A stretch of 64,000 bases of DNA from Viridothelium virens (Eukaryota > Ascomycota > Dothideomycetes > Trypetheliales > Trypetheliaceae), in contig ML991789.1 in NCBI GenBank assembly GCA_010094025.1, positions 310,001-374,000 of the forward strand, given 5' to 3'. Shown in pieces: positions 1 to 11,751 of the stretch. Positions within the stretch are counted from its first letter, which is position 1, and each line of letters opens with the position of its first letter. The notes under the pieces are model-generated. The model searched no databases, was not told where the DNA came from, and was given only the letters and a program-made list of their open reading frames with translations. Position numbers and translations under genes: made by a program.

Positions 1-882
1 CCCGGCCCTTTGCACAAATTTTTATTGAGATGCAGACGTTCCGACTGGGAGATGAACGTATGGCTCCGCCCCGCATTACATCCATACGCCCACGGCGTTC
101 GCAGGCGAGATGGATCCTGCAGTGCAGGAAGCTGTCAGTGGGGTATCGTCCTCAGTCCATTTTCGGCCAGCTCTGGAATAAAGAAGGGAATTTCATATCA
201 ACTGACGCGAGAACGCTTTCCAGTTTCGATGCCCATGAAGATGAGTCTAAACCATACGCGTGAGGGCACACGACCCACAATCTGCCTAAGACGACGAAAA
301 CACTCCCTCAGTAGACCGTGAAGTCAAAATTCATACGACTCTGCACATGGGGCATTCACAGAATAAGTTCGCAAACCAACGTAGACCATCTCATGAATGA
401 CAACGTAGATGCGCCGCAGCATTCGACGGCATGAGCTGATTGATGCAGTCATGTCGAAGGAAGAGCAAACGTCCAATCCGATCAGAATTCTCAAGAGTAC
501 AAATTAGATTGTTCGAGACATAGCGTGGCGTGTAAAAGCAAAATCAAGCTTGAGGATCCCAGTTGTGGTATTGTAGTTCGGGAAAAAGGAAATGTTGTCG
601 GGGGTTGCGCACTCGCCGAGTAGAGGTATTCCTTCTGAAAAAGCTCCCATATGGGAGCGCAGGAGCAACATCAACGGTGAAGTTGGCACCTATGGTGGTA
701 GCATTTTCCAAGATACCTTATGCGCTGGGATGTTCGAGGAGTGAGATGGTGTTTTGCTGCAGATCAGGCAAGCAGCCAGCCCAGCTCTTCAGTGGCTACC
801 TAATGAGGTCATGCGACGATTGCTTGCCGCCAACCTCTCGGGAGGGCCCCGGGTACCCAAGTACCTATACCTACCGTGCCTA

Positions 883-900
883 CTTACCTAGGTAGGTAAG
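883..900. repeat. near-palindrome of the CTAGGTAG family
   Basis: CTTACCTAGGTAGGTAAG reads almost the same on both strands, and the flanking bases extend the symmetry imperfectly. Related words recur in many intergenic regions of this window. Confidence 0.6.
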
Positions 901-1240
901 GCAGGTACCATACCACTCTTATCTTTGGTCAGACAACTTCAAGGCACCAAGGGCTGCGCACCTGGTCTCTCCTCATATGCTTCTAGAACTTGCACTGCTT
1001 CTTCGGCACCGCGTCTCAGCCCGCGCTCATCATTGCTTTCGCCCCACCGCGCCTTCCCAGCCCCAAGTTGCGCCGTAGACATCCCGTGCGAGCGCCGTAA
1101 CTGCGCCCGTACTCGGTACTGCAGGGTTGGTGCCGCGCCTGCTGGTGGTGAGCTTATGTACTTACCTTACTCTGTCTGACTTCGTTACCCACCGCTCCCC
1201 TGATACCTTGGCCCGCTCCTCTGCAAACCCACCACCGACC

Positions 1241-1267
1241 ACCGCCCACCGCCCACCGCCCACTGCC
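1241..1267. repeat. 7-bp tandem repeat (ACCGCCC)
   Basis: Three perfect copies of ACCGCCC are followed by a diverged ACTGCC copy, about 350 bp upstream of the PP4R3 start. This is a simple low-complexity promoter repeat. Confidence 0.8.
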
Positions 1268-1461
1268 GCGTCGCGATCTTCCATTGCTGGTACCAGCGTT
1301 GTGTACGACATCGGCCGCAGGGTTGGCGTCGCATACGCATCGCGCCTTCCCGCCGTTCCTCTCCCTCCACCCTCTGCTGCCAACTAAGGTATTGCGCAAT
1401 CCCCGGCCGAGGCGACTCCCCCCGTCCGCTGCAGGCCCGCCGCTCGGGCAAAATCCTGCAT

Positions 1462-1502
1462 CATCCACCCCATCCCATCCACCCCATCCACCCCATCCAC
1501 CC
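1462..1502. repeat. 9-bp tandem repeat (CATCCACCC)
   Basis: About four copies of CATCCACCC, one pair separated by an extra CATCC, form a C-rich block roughly 120 bp upstream of the PP4R3 start codon, probably in the promoter or 5' UTR. Confidence 0.8.
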
Positions 1503-1618
1503 ATCCTATTCCCCTGTGCGCCCATTACAGCTGTCGCCCTCCCTTCACCACTCCTGCCGATTAGCGCTGCCTCGCGCCGAAGCAGGAGTGACGGGTGCGC
1601 GCAGCAACTCCATCAACG

Positions 1619-4600
1619 ATGGCCCAGACCGGTCCACCCACGAACGATCGCAAACGCGTCAAAGTCTACGAACTCCGTAACAATGACTGGTACGATAGAG
1701 GGACTGGCTTCTGCGTCGGACAGATGGTCAATGTTAGTACACTTCATACCCAACAGCTCCCCTGACGCCGTTCCCCCATTCGAGTGACGTCGCCGTGACG
1801 CGACTGTCGCAAAACTGGTCAACAAACATACTTACCCATTCGGTTTGAACAGGATGAAGCTCGGATATATGTGCAATCGGAAGAAGAGCCGAATCGGATG
1901 CTGCTGGAAACCAAAGTCCAGAAGGATGATGGGTATCAGAAACAACAAGGTCAGCCGGATCTTGCAACCACCAATGGCCTGTTTACTGATGGCATTATCT
2001 ATCTAGATACGCTCATCGTCTGGACCGAACCCAATGGCATCGATATGGCCTTAAGTTTCCAAGAAGCCGAGGGCTGCGCGGCGATATGGTACGTGTAGAA
2101 CGTCTGCGTCGAAAATACCGGAAGGCATGCGAACTGATAATCTACAGGGAGTTTGTCAGTGACACTCAGCAGAGGTTTACAGGCATTGGCCCTGGTATGT
2201 AAACACTTGCGCTATCAAGAGAACTGGCGAGTCATTCTCCATTAGCTCAGATACTGATGTCTTAACAGACGATAACCTGGAGGACGACGTACTTGATGCC
2301 TTCAATCCTATGTTGTTACCAACGCCGGATCTCTCCAATCTTCAAGACATCGAGACAATGATGCGCACAGCCAACGCGTCGCCTAGCGGACGCGACGCAC
2401 TTGCCAAGTTCATCATGAATAAGGATGTCGACTATATATCGAAGCTCGTGCCTCTGATTGAAATGGCTGAAGACCTCGAGAGTCTTCCTGATTTGCATCG
2501 GCTTTGTAATATTATGAAGACGCTTATTCTCCTAAACGATACGGCTATCGTGGAATTCGTAGTCACGGATGAGGTCGTCCTTGGCGTCGTGGGTGCTTTG
2601 GAATGTGCGTATCCTGTCATCCTAGATTCACAATCCTATCTAACGACAGCGTCCGCAGACGATCCGGATTTTCCAAGTCATAAGGCAAACCATCGACAGT
2701 ATCTTTCCGACGAGTCGAAATTTAAAGAAGTCGTACCAATTGATGATCCCGAAATCAAAAAGAAAATACACTATACATATCGTCTACAGTACCTCAAAGA
2801 TGTCGTCCTCGCTCGTATCCTTGATGACCCGACCTTTTCCGTCCTCAATTCCCTCATTTTCTTCCATCAGGTTGACATTGTCCAGCATTTGCAATCGAAT
2901 CAAGCATTCCTCTCGGAGTTGTTCGGCGTTTTCGGGGAGGAGGTAACGGATCAACAACGGAAAAAGGATGCAGTACATTTCATCCAACAATGTTGTGCTG
3001 TTGCAAAAAATTTGCAGGCTCAGGCTCGAGCATCTCTATACCAAAATTTTATTCAGGGCGGTCTCTTCGCCGTTATCACGTTTGCATTACGACATCGGGA
3101 TGCCTCGGTACGAGTGGCAGGAACAGACGTACTTGTCGCCCTAATTGATCATGATCCTTTGATGATGCGAAGCCAAATTTTCAAGGCAATCAACGAGAAA
3201 ACGAAGCCCCTCACAGATACACTGATAGAGTTGCTCCTCGTGGAGGTGGATCTGGGCGTGAAAGCGCAGATGGCAGATGCAATCAAAGTTCTACTCGATC
3301 CCACTGCGAACACAGCATCAGTCGATACGCTGAGTCGAACCAACTCCGACTTCTTGGCCAAGATGCGTGCTAATGGTGGAGCCCAACCATTAGCGGACAA
3401 CTTTATCCAGAACTTCTATGACGAGTCCGCGAAAAAGCTATTTCAACCGCTGAAGGATCTCGAGAAGCGGGAGAACATGAGCAATCTCACCGTACAGGAG
3501 ATCTCGCTCTATTCTCACTTAGTGGAGGTGCTTTGCTTCTTTGTCCGCCAGCATTCGTTTCGAAGTAAATACTTCATCCTTTCCGAAGGCCTTGCTTCTC
3601 GAGTTGCCCAGCTTATGGCCTGTCCAGAAAAGCATTTAAAGCTAGGTAAGTGAAAGCGACCAGCACAACTGACACAGCAACTAACGTGTCAAAGGCGCCC
3701 TCAGATATTTTCGTACATGCATTGGGCTACAGGACGAATTCCACAACCGACAAATCATTTCCAATAAACTCTTCGAACCAATATTCAATATTGTGTTTGC
3801 AACTATGCCCAAAGACAACCTCCTGAACTCAGCTTGTCTCGAACTGTTCGAGTTCATTAAGCGAGAAAACGTCAAGGCTATCATCATTCACTTGGTGGAG
3901 ACATATCGAGATCAACTCAAAGATATCAACTATGTTCCTACCTTCCAGCAGTTGATTCTCAGATACGATCAGCTTCAGGGCATTCAAGGGGCTGATAGTA
4001 CAGATACGAGTTTTATAACTCAAGATGGTGATCTCAACTCCTCTGCGGCTGCCAACCAACTGGTACGACACAATCACGCCGGCCATCTTGTTAACGGCGG
4101 TGGGGCGCGCTGGCAAGGGTTCAAGGATACCGATGCGGACGAAGACGCCTACTTTGACTCTGTTGACAACGACAACGACAATGAGAAAGACGACGAGGAT
4201 GATGAAGACGAGTTGAGTCTTCCCACGGCCACACCATCCATGTCCAAATCCATCACGAACAGTCTTGCCGTACAAAGCAACGGTAGTCCCACCAAACACC
4301 CACTAGTTTCGTATCCTGACGATGATAATGACGATGCGAATACGGACTTGGTTCCAATGGACGTTCTGACGGCATCGCCGGGCACACCGAACAACAATCT
4401 AAATTCGAATGTGAACGATGCTAACCCGCCAAGCGTAGCTTCATCGAGTCCAGAGTCTCCATCAATGTCCGCGTCTGCACCAACCAAGAGGAGAAGAGAA
4501 GAAGACGAAGAAGATGAATTGAGTAAGCTCGCTGGAATGCATAAGCGGCGGACCTCTTCACTTTCGTCAGTACACTCAATGCGGACTGGCAGTCCAGAGT

Positions 4601-4869
4601 CGAAAGCTGGGCCCGACGAGAAATCTATTGGGAACGGAAATTCCGACAAGACGCAAGACCAAGACGAAGAAGTTGTAGCCGATGAAACCAAGGGTGCTGT
4701 TCGAGAGCCTAATTCGATAGCCGGTGCCGCCCAGCACGGTCATATGCTACGAAGGAAAGCCAGTATAAAGTCTGGCAAGGATGGAGGGGTACACAGTAAT
4801 GGAAAGAAGATTGCGATCAGTTTTGCTGTAAAAGGCAGAGATCGGGATCCGAACGCCGAGGTGGAGTGA
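1619..4869 (+). CDS. psy2: protein phosphatase 4 regulatory subunit 3 (PP4R3/SMEK/Psy2)
   Basis: This is the regulatory and targeting subunit of protein phosphatase 4, which acts in DNA-damage checkpoint recovery and other nuclear dephosphorylation. The exon model is 1619-1732, 1853-2088, 2148-2194, 2269-3645 and 3695-4869. All phases close and give 982 residues. Residues 1 to about 110 form the EVH1/PH-like domain ([19 protein letters not shown], then LIVWTEP). The SMK-1 (DUF625) region with HEAT-like repeats follows and contains the [10 protein letters not shown] and FRSKYFI stretches. The last 270 residues or so are low-complexity, with an acidic run at about 4138-4215, a [11 protein letters not shown] segment and basic patches usual for this nuclear family. 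The start was chosen because ATG 1619 directly precedes the conserved EVH1 sequence. The family assignment is strong; the gene name follows the yeast homologue. Confidence 0.95.
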
Positions 4870-5430
4870 AGAGTTCATTACTGGTACCGTGACGACTTGT
4901 GACTTCCTCTCGTGGACTGGGAGACACTATATGTGTCAGTCTTCACCTCCAGCCTGTCTACTGGTGGCCGGCCTTTCAATCTTCGAGAGCAGACCCTGAT
5001 GATTCAATCATGACTGTGCTGCATTAGTGATGGAAGCTACTAGCTTTGAAGTCAGATCGAGTCAGCCGACACCTGACGGATATTTGGAAGCATTCGAATT
5101 TTCACTGGCATAGCTCCGAGACTTTAATAGCAACGGCGTCTTGGGCTTGGGGTGAATTCCCTGAAGGATACCGGGTGAAGTGAAAGTGTTACGGGCGTCT
5201 CGGTATATTTCCTACGCCTTTGCATACGACTTACATCCACGAAATGTATTTATAGACAGTAGCTCTCAGAACCGGATAAATAGACAGTACAGAGAGTTCG
5301 GACTCGAATGATCTTTGAAGCTTCGGCCACTGTCCTAGGTTGCCATTTCATGATGGACACCTCCAATCGCAAGTTTAACGATTTAGAGTCCTACCACTTA
5401 AGGATTACCCCACAAGATCGAGAGACTATC
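4870..5430. other. convergent intergenic region (3' UTRs)
   Basis: The stretch lies between the stop codons of two converging genes and is long enough for both 3' UTRs. I see no coding signal or notable repeat in it. Confidence 0.6.
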
Positions 5431-8379
5431 TCACCTCTGTTGCACTGGTGGACCTTGTGCTCGAACAACATATCCGCCAGGGAATAAGCCTCCTCTCCCA
5501 GCGTAGACTCCCCAGCACCAGTCTCCATTAATATCCATCGCTTCCCTAATCTCGGCGCAGCGGGGAAACATCAATTCGTTGGTAATCCCTTCCGAAGGAA
5601 ACCATGCCCACCGTGCCCGCAGCCTCATACCAGCCCCTCCATCTGGTGGAATCCGTTGCATGTGCTGCTGTGTCGAAGTCGGTTCGGCGGTAGTGAGAGG
5701 GGGAGACCGTGGGCCATTGGAATGATGCAGGGTCCCATCCGCATCTCGCCACGACCACGAAGGTCTCCCCCTCCTCCAACTCACGCTTGTGCCTGCCGCA
5801 TCTTCGGCGGGATCTGTCGCCGCTATGCTTGCCTGTGTGGCTCCAAAAGCGGGGATGTCTTCGTCCTTGAGAGACCACCCTCCCACGCGTTCCCGGACCA
5901 CCCTTCTCCACCTTCCTATCTTACGATCCTCAAAGCCGACGACGTGCATGCGGTGACCGCGCAGGCACCGCCGCCATCCCTTGTCTCCATCTTGAGGCGC
6001 AATGCGGCCAGAGGACACGAGGTTCTGGTAGCAAGAGAAGCAGACATCGTAGTCTCCCTTATTACATGTCGTACAGTGGAAGCGCGAGTGGGAAGGTGGG
6101 ATGGGGTACCGACAACGGTCGCAAGTCGTCGTAAAGGTTAGTGTATGCGAATCTGGTGGTAGGTCTGGATCACGCAATACGGAAGGATCGGAAAGATGAG
6201 AAGAGTCAGGACTGAGAGTTGAAGCATTTGTATCGAGAGGCAGCTCTGTGTCCTTTCGCGGCACGCAGGTTGTTTCGGAAGGTGACGTAGCTTGCACATC
6301 TTTCGCGATGGGGAGGAGAAGATGGGTGCAGTGTCGACCTTGATTCACACAAGCGTGACAGAATCCCCATGTACCGTCGTTACAGATGTCACACTTCCAA
6401 TAGCATGCGTTTGCAAATGCAGAGCAGATGTCACAAAAGAACCCGGCTTGAAGACGCATGGCAGGATCTTCGTCCGTCATGGTACGGGGTCCCGTGGAAG
6501 CTGAAGCAGGCTGCGCAATTGTCTGACGGGGTCGACGATAACGATGACCAATGAGAACATGAGGAGGCTGGGGACTCAGTAAGGATCCGACTTCAGAAAG
6601 CTGTGCATGATATTTCGCCTTGGCAACATGGCCAAAGCCATACCAATGAAGACAGCCCCTGCTTTCAGATGACCGATAGCAGGACAGACAGATGTTGATC
6701 GACCCGTTTTCACATTTTGGACAGTTGTAGTGGAGGTCGTACTCAATGTGGGGTTTATTACAGCGATAGCAGGTAATGGAGGGCTCAACAAAAAGAGTCC
6801 GACGGGACCGAGGAGGATGATTAGAGATGGCATTTGCCCTAGCCTGCGAGGTGGCAGATGGAGGGAATCGGGGGGAGCTCGGAGCTGGAGGGGACTGAGA
6901 GGTCAAACCAGGGCCCATTGCTGCTGGTGCCGTGCTTGGAGGTTGGCTGTTCTGCCTTGCTCGCCGTGCAGGAGATTGCCTAGGAGAATCTCTGTCATCA
7001 ATGTTCGCCCGTATTGGAGGCGTAGATTGGGAAGCTTGCGAGGTGATTGACGCTGCTGAGGCTGGTGGTGCTTCTCGAAGGCGCGTTCTCTCTGGGTCGG
7101 TGCTACTCCGATCACTGAACGACATTCGACGGGGGTGTGACGAGCTTTGAGGACGCTCAGATAAGTCAGTGGCGGAGCGCGCTGCGGGCCGGGACACGCT
7201 TTCTGCGAGCAGGACCCTGTCTTGGTCAGAGGAGGCTCTGGTCCTGCGTGTGTGGTGCGCGTCTTGGCTTGACGACCGTCTGTGATGTCCGCTAACTTCG
7301 GTTTCAGCCGTCTGAAAAAGGTGGGGGCGTGAGATGGGAGGTCGAGAATCTGGTAGGCGCGAAGAACGTGGGGATGGCATTGCGGGCGGTCCACTGTCAG
7401 TCCTGGCATGCTGGCGCCTTTGTTGGATTGAGCGTCCGTCACGCGCGGGAGATGGAGATGGGCTGGGCGAATGCGCTCGTTCGACCGGCCGGGTCCTAGT
7501 TTCCTGGTGCCGATGACGCCTGTAAGCAACAGAGACTGCTCTGTTGATCTCGTCTTCTCGAGTAGGATCCAAGCCATTGAGATCAATTTCTTGTAGAATC
7601 TGTCGCATCATCTCCTCTTCCTCATCCGAGCCAACGTCCGAAGAACCGATCAGCGAGCGCAGGCTCGATTGATGCTCGATATTTCGATGTGAGGCCGATC
7701 GATCTCTTGTGTGGGAGCTCGGATTACCCGCGGCAGACGTGCGACTAGCAGTCCCGTCGTTATTTGCGCTTCCGTCCCTTCGACGGGGTGCAGCGCCTTG
7801 CCGGCTTTCATGGCTTCGATCCCTACTGCGTCGTCTGCTCCTGTCTCTCCTCTGATCGCGAGGAACTTGCAGTCGTGATTGAGCGACACCCACATCTTGC
7901 AAGGATCTCTGCCGCACCTCTTCCATCAACTCCTCATCCTCTGAGTCAGGCGCGAGATCAAGCTCTCGCAATACGTTCTGGCCATGTGTGTACTTCTTCG
8001 CCAACTCTTCCTTCTCTGCATCTGACTTAGCGCGACCTGGATTGGCGTGGAGGAAGATGTCTAGGAGGGTGGTGACTTGAGCATTGCGCTTGGTGTCGCG
8101 AACCGAGGCACGACATGACGGGCAGGTGTATGGATGGGGCGTCGTGGCATGCGAGGCCTGAAAGGAAAACCAATCTTTCAAGCAGGAGCCGCAGAAAGTG
8201 TGGAGGCAGTCGAGAAGGGTAAGAGGCTGATAGAGGATATCGGTGCAGATCTAAACCGCAGACTCGGTTAGAATGGCGAAGGTTGGAGTACTGTGGGTAG
8301 TAGGTAGTGGGCAGTGGCGTACGGAACAGGTCAACTCCTTCTCCAAGTCCAAGAGGCCACCCGCTGGCGCCTCGGCCAT
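5431..8379 (-). CDS. RING-finger protein with three ZZ-type zinc fingers (probable E3 ubiquitin ligase)
   Basis: The gene has two exons, 8323-8379 and 5431-8250, giving 958 residues. The intron splits the RING finger just after its first zinc ligand: exon 1 ends in LTCS and exon 2 opens with ICTDILYQPLTLLDCLHTFC, so together they give the C-x2-C, C-x-H-x2-C-x2-C and CPSC ligands of a C3HC4 RING at about residues 18-75. A long Ser/Arg/Pro-rich linker follows. Three ZZ-like fingers come next: ITCYRCNKPHIEYDLHYNC near residue 520, FFCDICSAFANACYWKCDIC near 620 and TTCDRCRYPIPPSHSRFHC near 730. The C-terminus has an SH3-like segment (GVYAGRGGLFPGGYVV). A RING finger normally recruits an E2, and ZZ fingers usually bind peptides or histone tails. 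The substrate is unknown. Without exon 1 the RING is incomplete, which supports this start. Confidence 0.88.
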
Positions 8380-9706
8380 GTTCCGGCGAGGGCGAAAGGG
8401 AACCTGGAGAGTGGTGCGAAGGCAGCGCTCATGGTCGCAGAGCGACCTTATCCTGGTGGATGGTGGTTGACGTTATCGTGGAGTGCCTAAGGTAGTCGTA
8501 CCTAGTTAGATGCAAGGCGCAAGCCGCCTTAAACTTCGTCCACCACCATCTGACCATCATTACTCTACGGTAGTCGCCACCGCCTATCTCAACATCATCT
8601 GGTCTCGGACTGTCTCGAGCTGCATGGACACGGGAGATGCATACACGCTGGCTTTTTTACGCTCCGTACGTTCTCGCCGGGCATCCCAATACTGACCTTT
8701 TGTCCGCTTTACAATTTAAGGTGGATAAGTAAGGTAGGTACAACCGGGGCGGCGGAGATCAAAAATCATCCAACGCCTCCCTTATCCTTGAGCCTAACAC
8801 TACCTGTAACCCGCTCACACCAGGGAGATGGATCAATCCTCCATCTTCAAAGTTCACTCCGCCTGTGGGCTCCTCCCTCATCGGCATCCTGAGATACGGC
8901 ATACCTCAGAGCTCATGATTCACGGTACGGTGTACTCTACAGGCCGGAAACTTTTGTCTCCGGTTCTTCAACGTAACCGCAGAAGACATCCCATAGAAAG
9001 TCGCTAGTACAAGGTAGTGACCATAAGGTAGGTATCTCTGCTCCGCGCTCGCTCATCGCTGCTTCGACGTGAGGCTGAGCCAACGCTTTCATCCCCTCAC
9101 CGGTCATCAACTACACCCAGAAAATTAAGGGATAGTCCACCAACCTGCCTAGCAAAGATGACTCCACGATTAGACATTCACCGGTTCAGCATTTTCTTCG
9201 TACGGAGCAATCACCTTCTTCCCGACCATGGGGCTTTTTTCTCTCGGCCTGTCATTCCACTCCTTTGCAGCAACTGCTGGAGGAAGATATTCATGTAGCT
9301 GGAAGGCATCAATATCAACCGGGTCAACAAGTTCCAGGTAAAAAGAGAGCATTTCTTATCGTACCTGGTGCGAATTATCAAACTACGTGGTGACGGGGCA
9401 GTACATCTACCGAAGTGATACTCCATGTCTTCGCCGTGAGAGGGATAAGGCCTGGCCTCTGGCCCCAAATTCCGATATCTGGATCAGCTTCAGCTCTCTT
9501 ATTTCAAGCACTATTTCCAGCTCACAGCTCTTCTCACCGGTACATACAGACCATCGCTTCAGGTCCGCCTTGAAATGTGGTAAATCGCCTCATGAAATGT
9601 TTCTTTGCTCTTGTGTATCTTACACTCAAACGCTCGTTCATTTTTTTTCATCTTCTTGTTATGAGTGTCTCCTTACGTGAGTTTTGCTCTTCCTTTTTCT
9701 CTTACG
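8380..9706. other. divergent intergenic region
   Basis: This is shared upstream DNA between the RING/ZZ gene (-) and the aspartic protease gene (+). It contains several AAGGTAGGTA-type words (around 8730 and 9020). Short open frames at 9170-9468 and 9387-9680 show no protein-like composition or homology that I recognise. Confidence 0.55.
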
Positions 9707-11281
9707 ATGTATAAGACCATACCTCTTATCCTGTCCCTCTTCTTGTGTTCTGTATTCGTGGACGCCACATACCAGATCAACTTCTCGAAGCATCGGTATC
9801 CATCGCGCCTCGCTGCTCGAGATGCTGGAACGCTCAACCTTCCGGCCAGGTTGAACGATGTCATTGCAACGGGCGGCTCATACTTTGCTAATATTTCCAT
9901 TGGAAATCCTCCTCAAAACCTGCAAGTCGTCCTGGATTCCGGGAGCTCTGATTTGCTGATCGTCACACCTGATATGTGCAATGACCGTAGCTCTGACAAT
10001 CCTTGCGTTGGTGGACAATGTTCGCATCCCTGAAATCTTAGCACCGTCTCTCTGCTAACCAAGCTTCTAGTTGACCCTTCTCTATCACGGTCCTACTCGG
10101 TTAAGTATCCCAATGCCTTAAGGGCTCTCTACGGCGATGGCCAGAATGCAACCGGTGATTACTCGATTGACGATGTCTCCCTGGCGGGCGCCACTCTTAA
10201 AAATGCCCTGATTAGTGTTGGCTCCAGAGGTACCCTGGCCAACAGCATAATGGGCATTGGTCCTGACATCGGCGTGACCAAATATCTTCGTAGTCGACGT
10301 GCACCAACAACTCTAGATGCTCTAGTGTCAAACAACATCACCAAATCCAAGCTATTCAGCGTCTGGTTCAATGGCAATGACGAAAGTGGCTCGATTCTCT
10401 TTGGTGGTATTGACGAATCAAAGTTCGATACAAAGATGGGCCTCGTCACGCTGGACATGGTTCAAGACGCACAAGCTCCCCAGGTACCATATTTTTCGTA
10501 CACCGTCCCCGTGAGCGGCATGTCCTCCTCAATCGCTGGTCGAAATGTCACGTATGCACTACCGTCGTCGACATTAAACTCGTCGACACCAACAGTGCAT
10601 GGTCTGCCCATGCTGATGGACACTGGGTCATCTGCTATCACTCTTCCTCCCGACATCTTCAATGCTATCAATAGTCAGGTTGGGGCTGTTTATGCCTTTG
10701 GCGGATATGGCTTTTATTGCTCACAGGCTTGGCATAACAAGACCTTGCAAGAGTCCACATTCTCGTGGACCCTTGGCGACTCGAGGAATGGCACTCAATC
10801 CATCACGTATAGCGTCAATTTCGTCGACCTTATTGTCCCTCTATATAATCCGACGACAGGAAAGCCTAGGATGGTGCCCAATCCGCAGGGTGATGGAGAA
10901 CTCAGCCTCTGTACCTTCTTGATGTCACCTATACTTCCAGGAGGCGTGGATGCAATCATGGGCGATGCCGGACTTAGGCGGATGTACGTTGTTTACGATC
11001 AGGATAATCACCAATTGAGTTTCGGCAAACCTATCCTAGGTGGAGCAGGAATTTCCAGAGACATCCCCGTGCCTTCGAACTCATCAATTCCTCAAATCAA
11101 GCCGAATATAACGAGCGTCCCGTACACACTGCCAAATCCATCGCCAAGTGCCAGCCCTCCCAGATCAACAGTCATACCTGGAAATTCTTCGGAAGCAGCG
11201 GACCAAGGAAACGGACCAATGTTTGCCCTGATGATTAGTATGTTTGTTACATTTGTCTGCGCTTTCGCGCTTGGAATCTAG
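9707..11281 (+). CDS. secreted GPI-anchored aspartic protease (pepsin family A1)
   Basis: An extracellular or wall-bound endopeptidase of the yapsin/candidapepsin type. Exons 9707-10019 and 10071-11281 give 507 residues. ATG 9707 opens a clear signal peptide (MYKTIPLILSLFLCSVFVDA). The mature domain starts with the conserved GGSYFANISIGNPPQ. The first catalytic motif is VLDSGSSDL (Asp-Ser-Gly, a common fungal variant of DTG), and the second is LMDTGSSAITLP. The splice joins VGGQ to FDPSLSRSYS, a phase-1 junction that restores the usual FDP-S segment; the intron is 51 nt. The C-terminus ends in a Ser/Pro-rich stalk and a hydrophobic tail (PMFALMISMFVTFVCAFALG) after NSSEAADQGN, as expected for GPI attachment. 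An open-frame start at GTG 9665 was rejected because the ATG gives a proper signal peptide. Confidence 0.93.
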
Positions 11282-11751
11282 TTTTTCTTGATCTTCTTGT
11301 CGATTCTTCTATACTTGCTTGAGCGTCATTCTGCACAACGCCCGGGCTCGATGACCGATGGCGAACGGAAGGAAGCACACGAGATGCCTTTTGTATACGA
11401 AACCTGAGAAAGTAGAGAAGTAACGAATTTCGCATTTGTAGGCGTCTTCCAATTGATAAATCTACCAGGACCATGATTAGACCTTATTCTCGACAGTCAA
11501 AATGATTCCCAATGCTTTCTACTCGAACAAAGACTGCTGGTGTGGAATAGAAGTCTTGTGCATTCCTTCGTCTCTAAAATATTGGGGGGATCAAAATCAA
11601 CCAAGTAGCGAAAATGCCTCGCTAGAAGGCCGAGCAAAGAAATTAGAAGCTCAAAAGGATCGTGTCGAAAGCTTTACTGCCCGTTTCTGAGCACTGTTAA
11701 TTAATGCTATACAGCGGCTACCCAGAAAAGATGCTTGAGTGCTCTATCTTT
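11282..11751. other. convergent intergenic region
   Basis: The region lies between the stop codons of the aspartic protease (+) and the carboxylesterase (-). I see no coding or repeat structure beyond likely 3' UTRs. Confidence 0.6.

Larger units (their letters stand above)
1..1618. other. intergenic region and 5' flank of the PP4R3 gene
   Basis: I see no supportable gene. The open frames at 10-321 and 563-895 have no recognisable protein and no splice partners. The stretch holds an imperfect palindrome of the CTTACCTAGGTAGGTAAG type at 883-900 and two C-rich tandem repeats at 1241-1267 and 1462-1502, listed separately. The C-rich DNA just before the start codon is typical of a fungal promoter or 5' UTR. 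Confidence 0.6.

Noticed and set aside
10-321. 103-codon plus-strand frame at the left edge
   Set aside because: No signal peptide, domain or splice partner; amino-acid composition resembles random translation.
4149-4691. 180-codon minus-strand Ser-rich frame
   Set aside because: It mirrors the acidic low-complexity tail of PP4R3 and is not an independent gene.
8170-8190. TTG start for the RING/ZZ protein (opening LKDWFSFQ)
   Set aside because: It would remove half of the RING finger; an upstream exon at 8323-8379 restores all ligands with correct splice sites.
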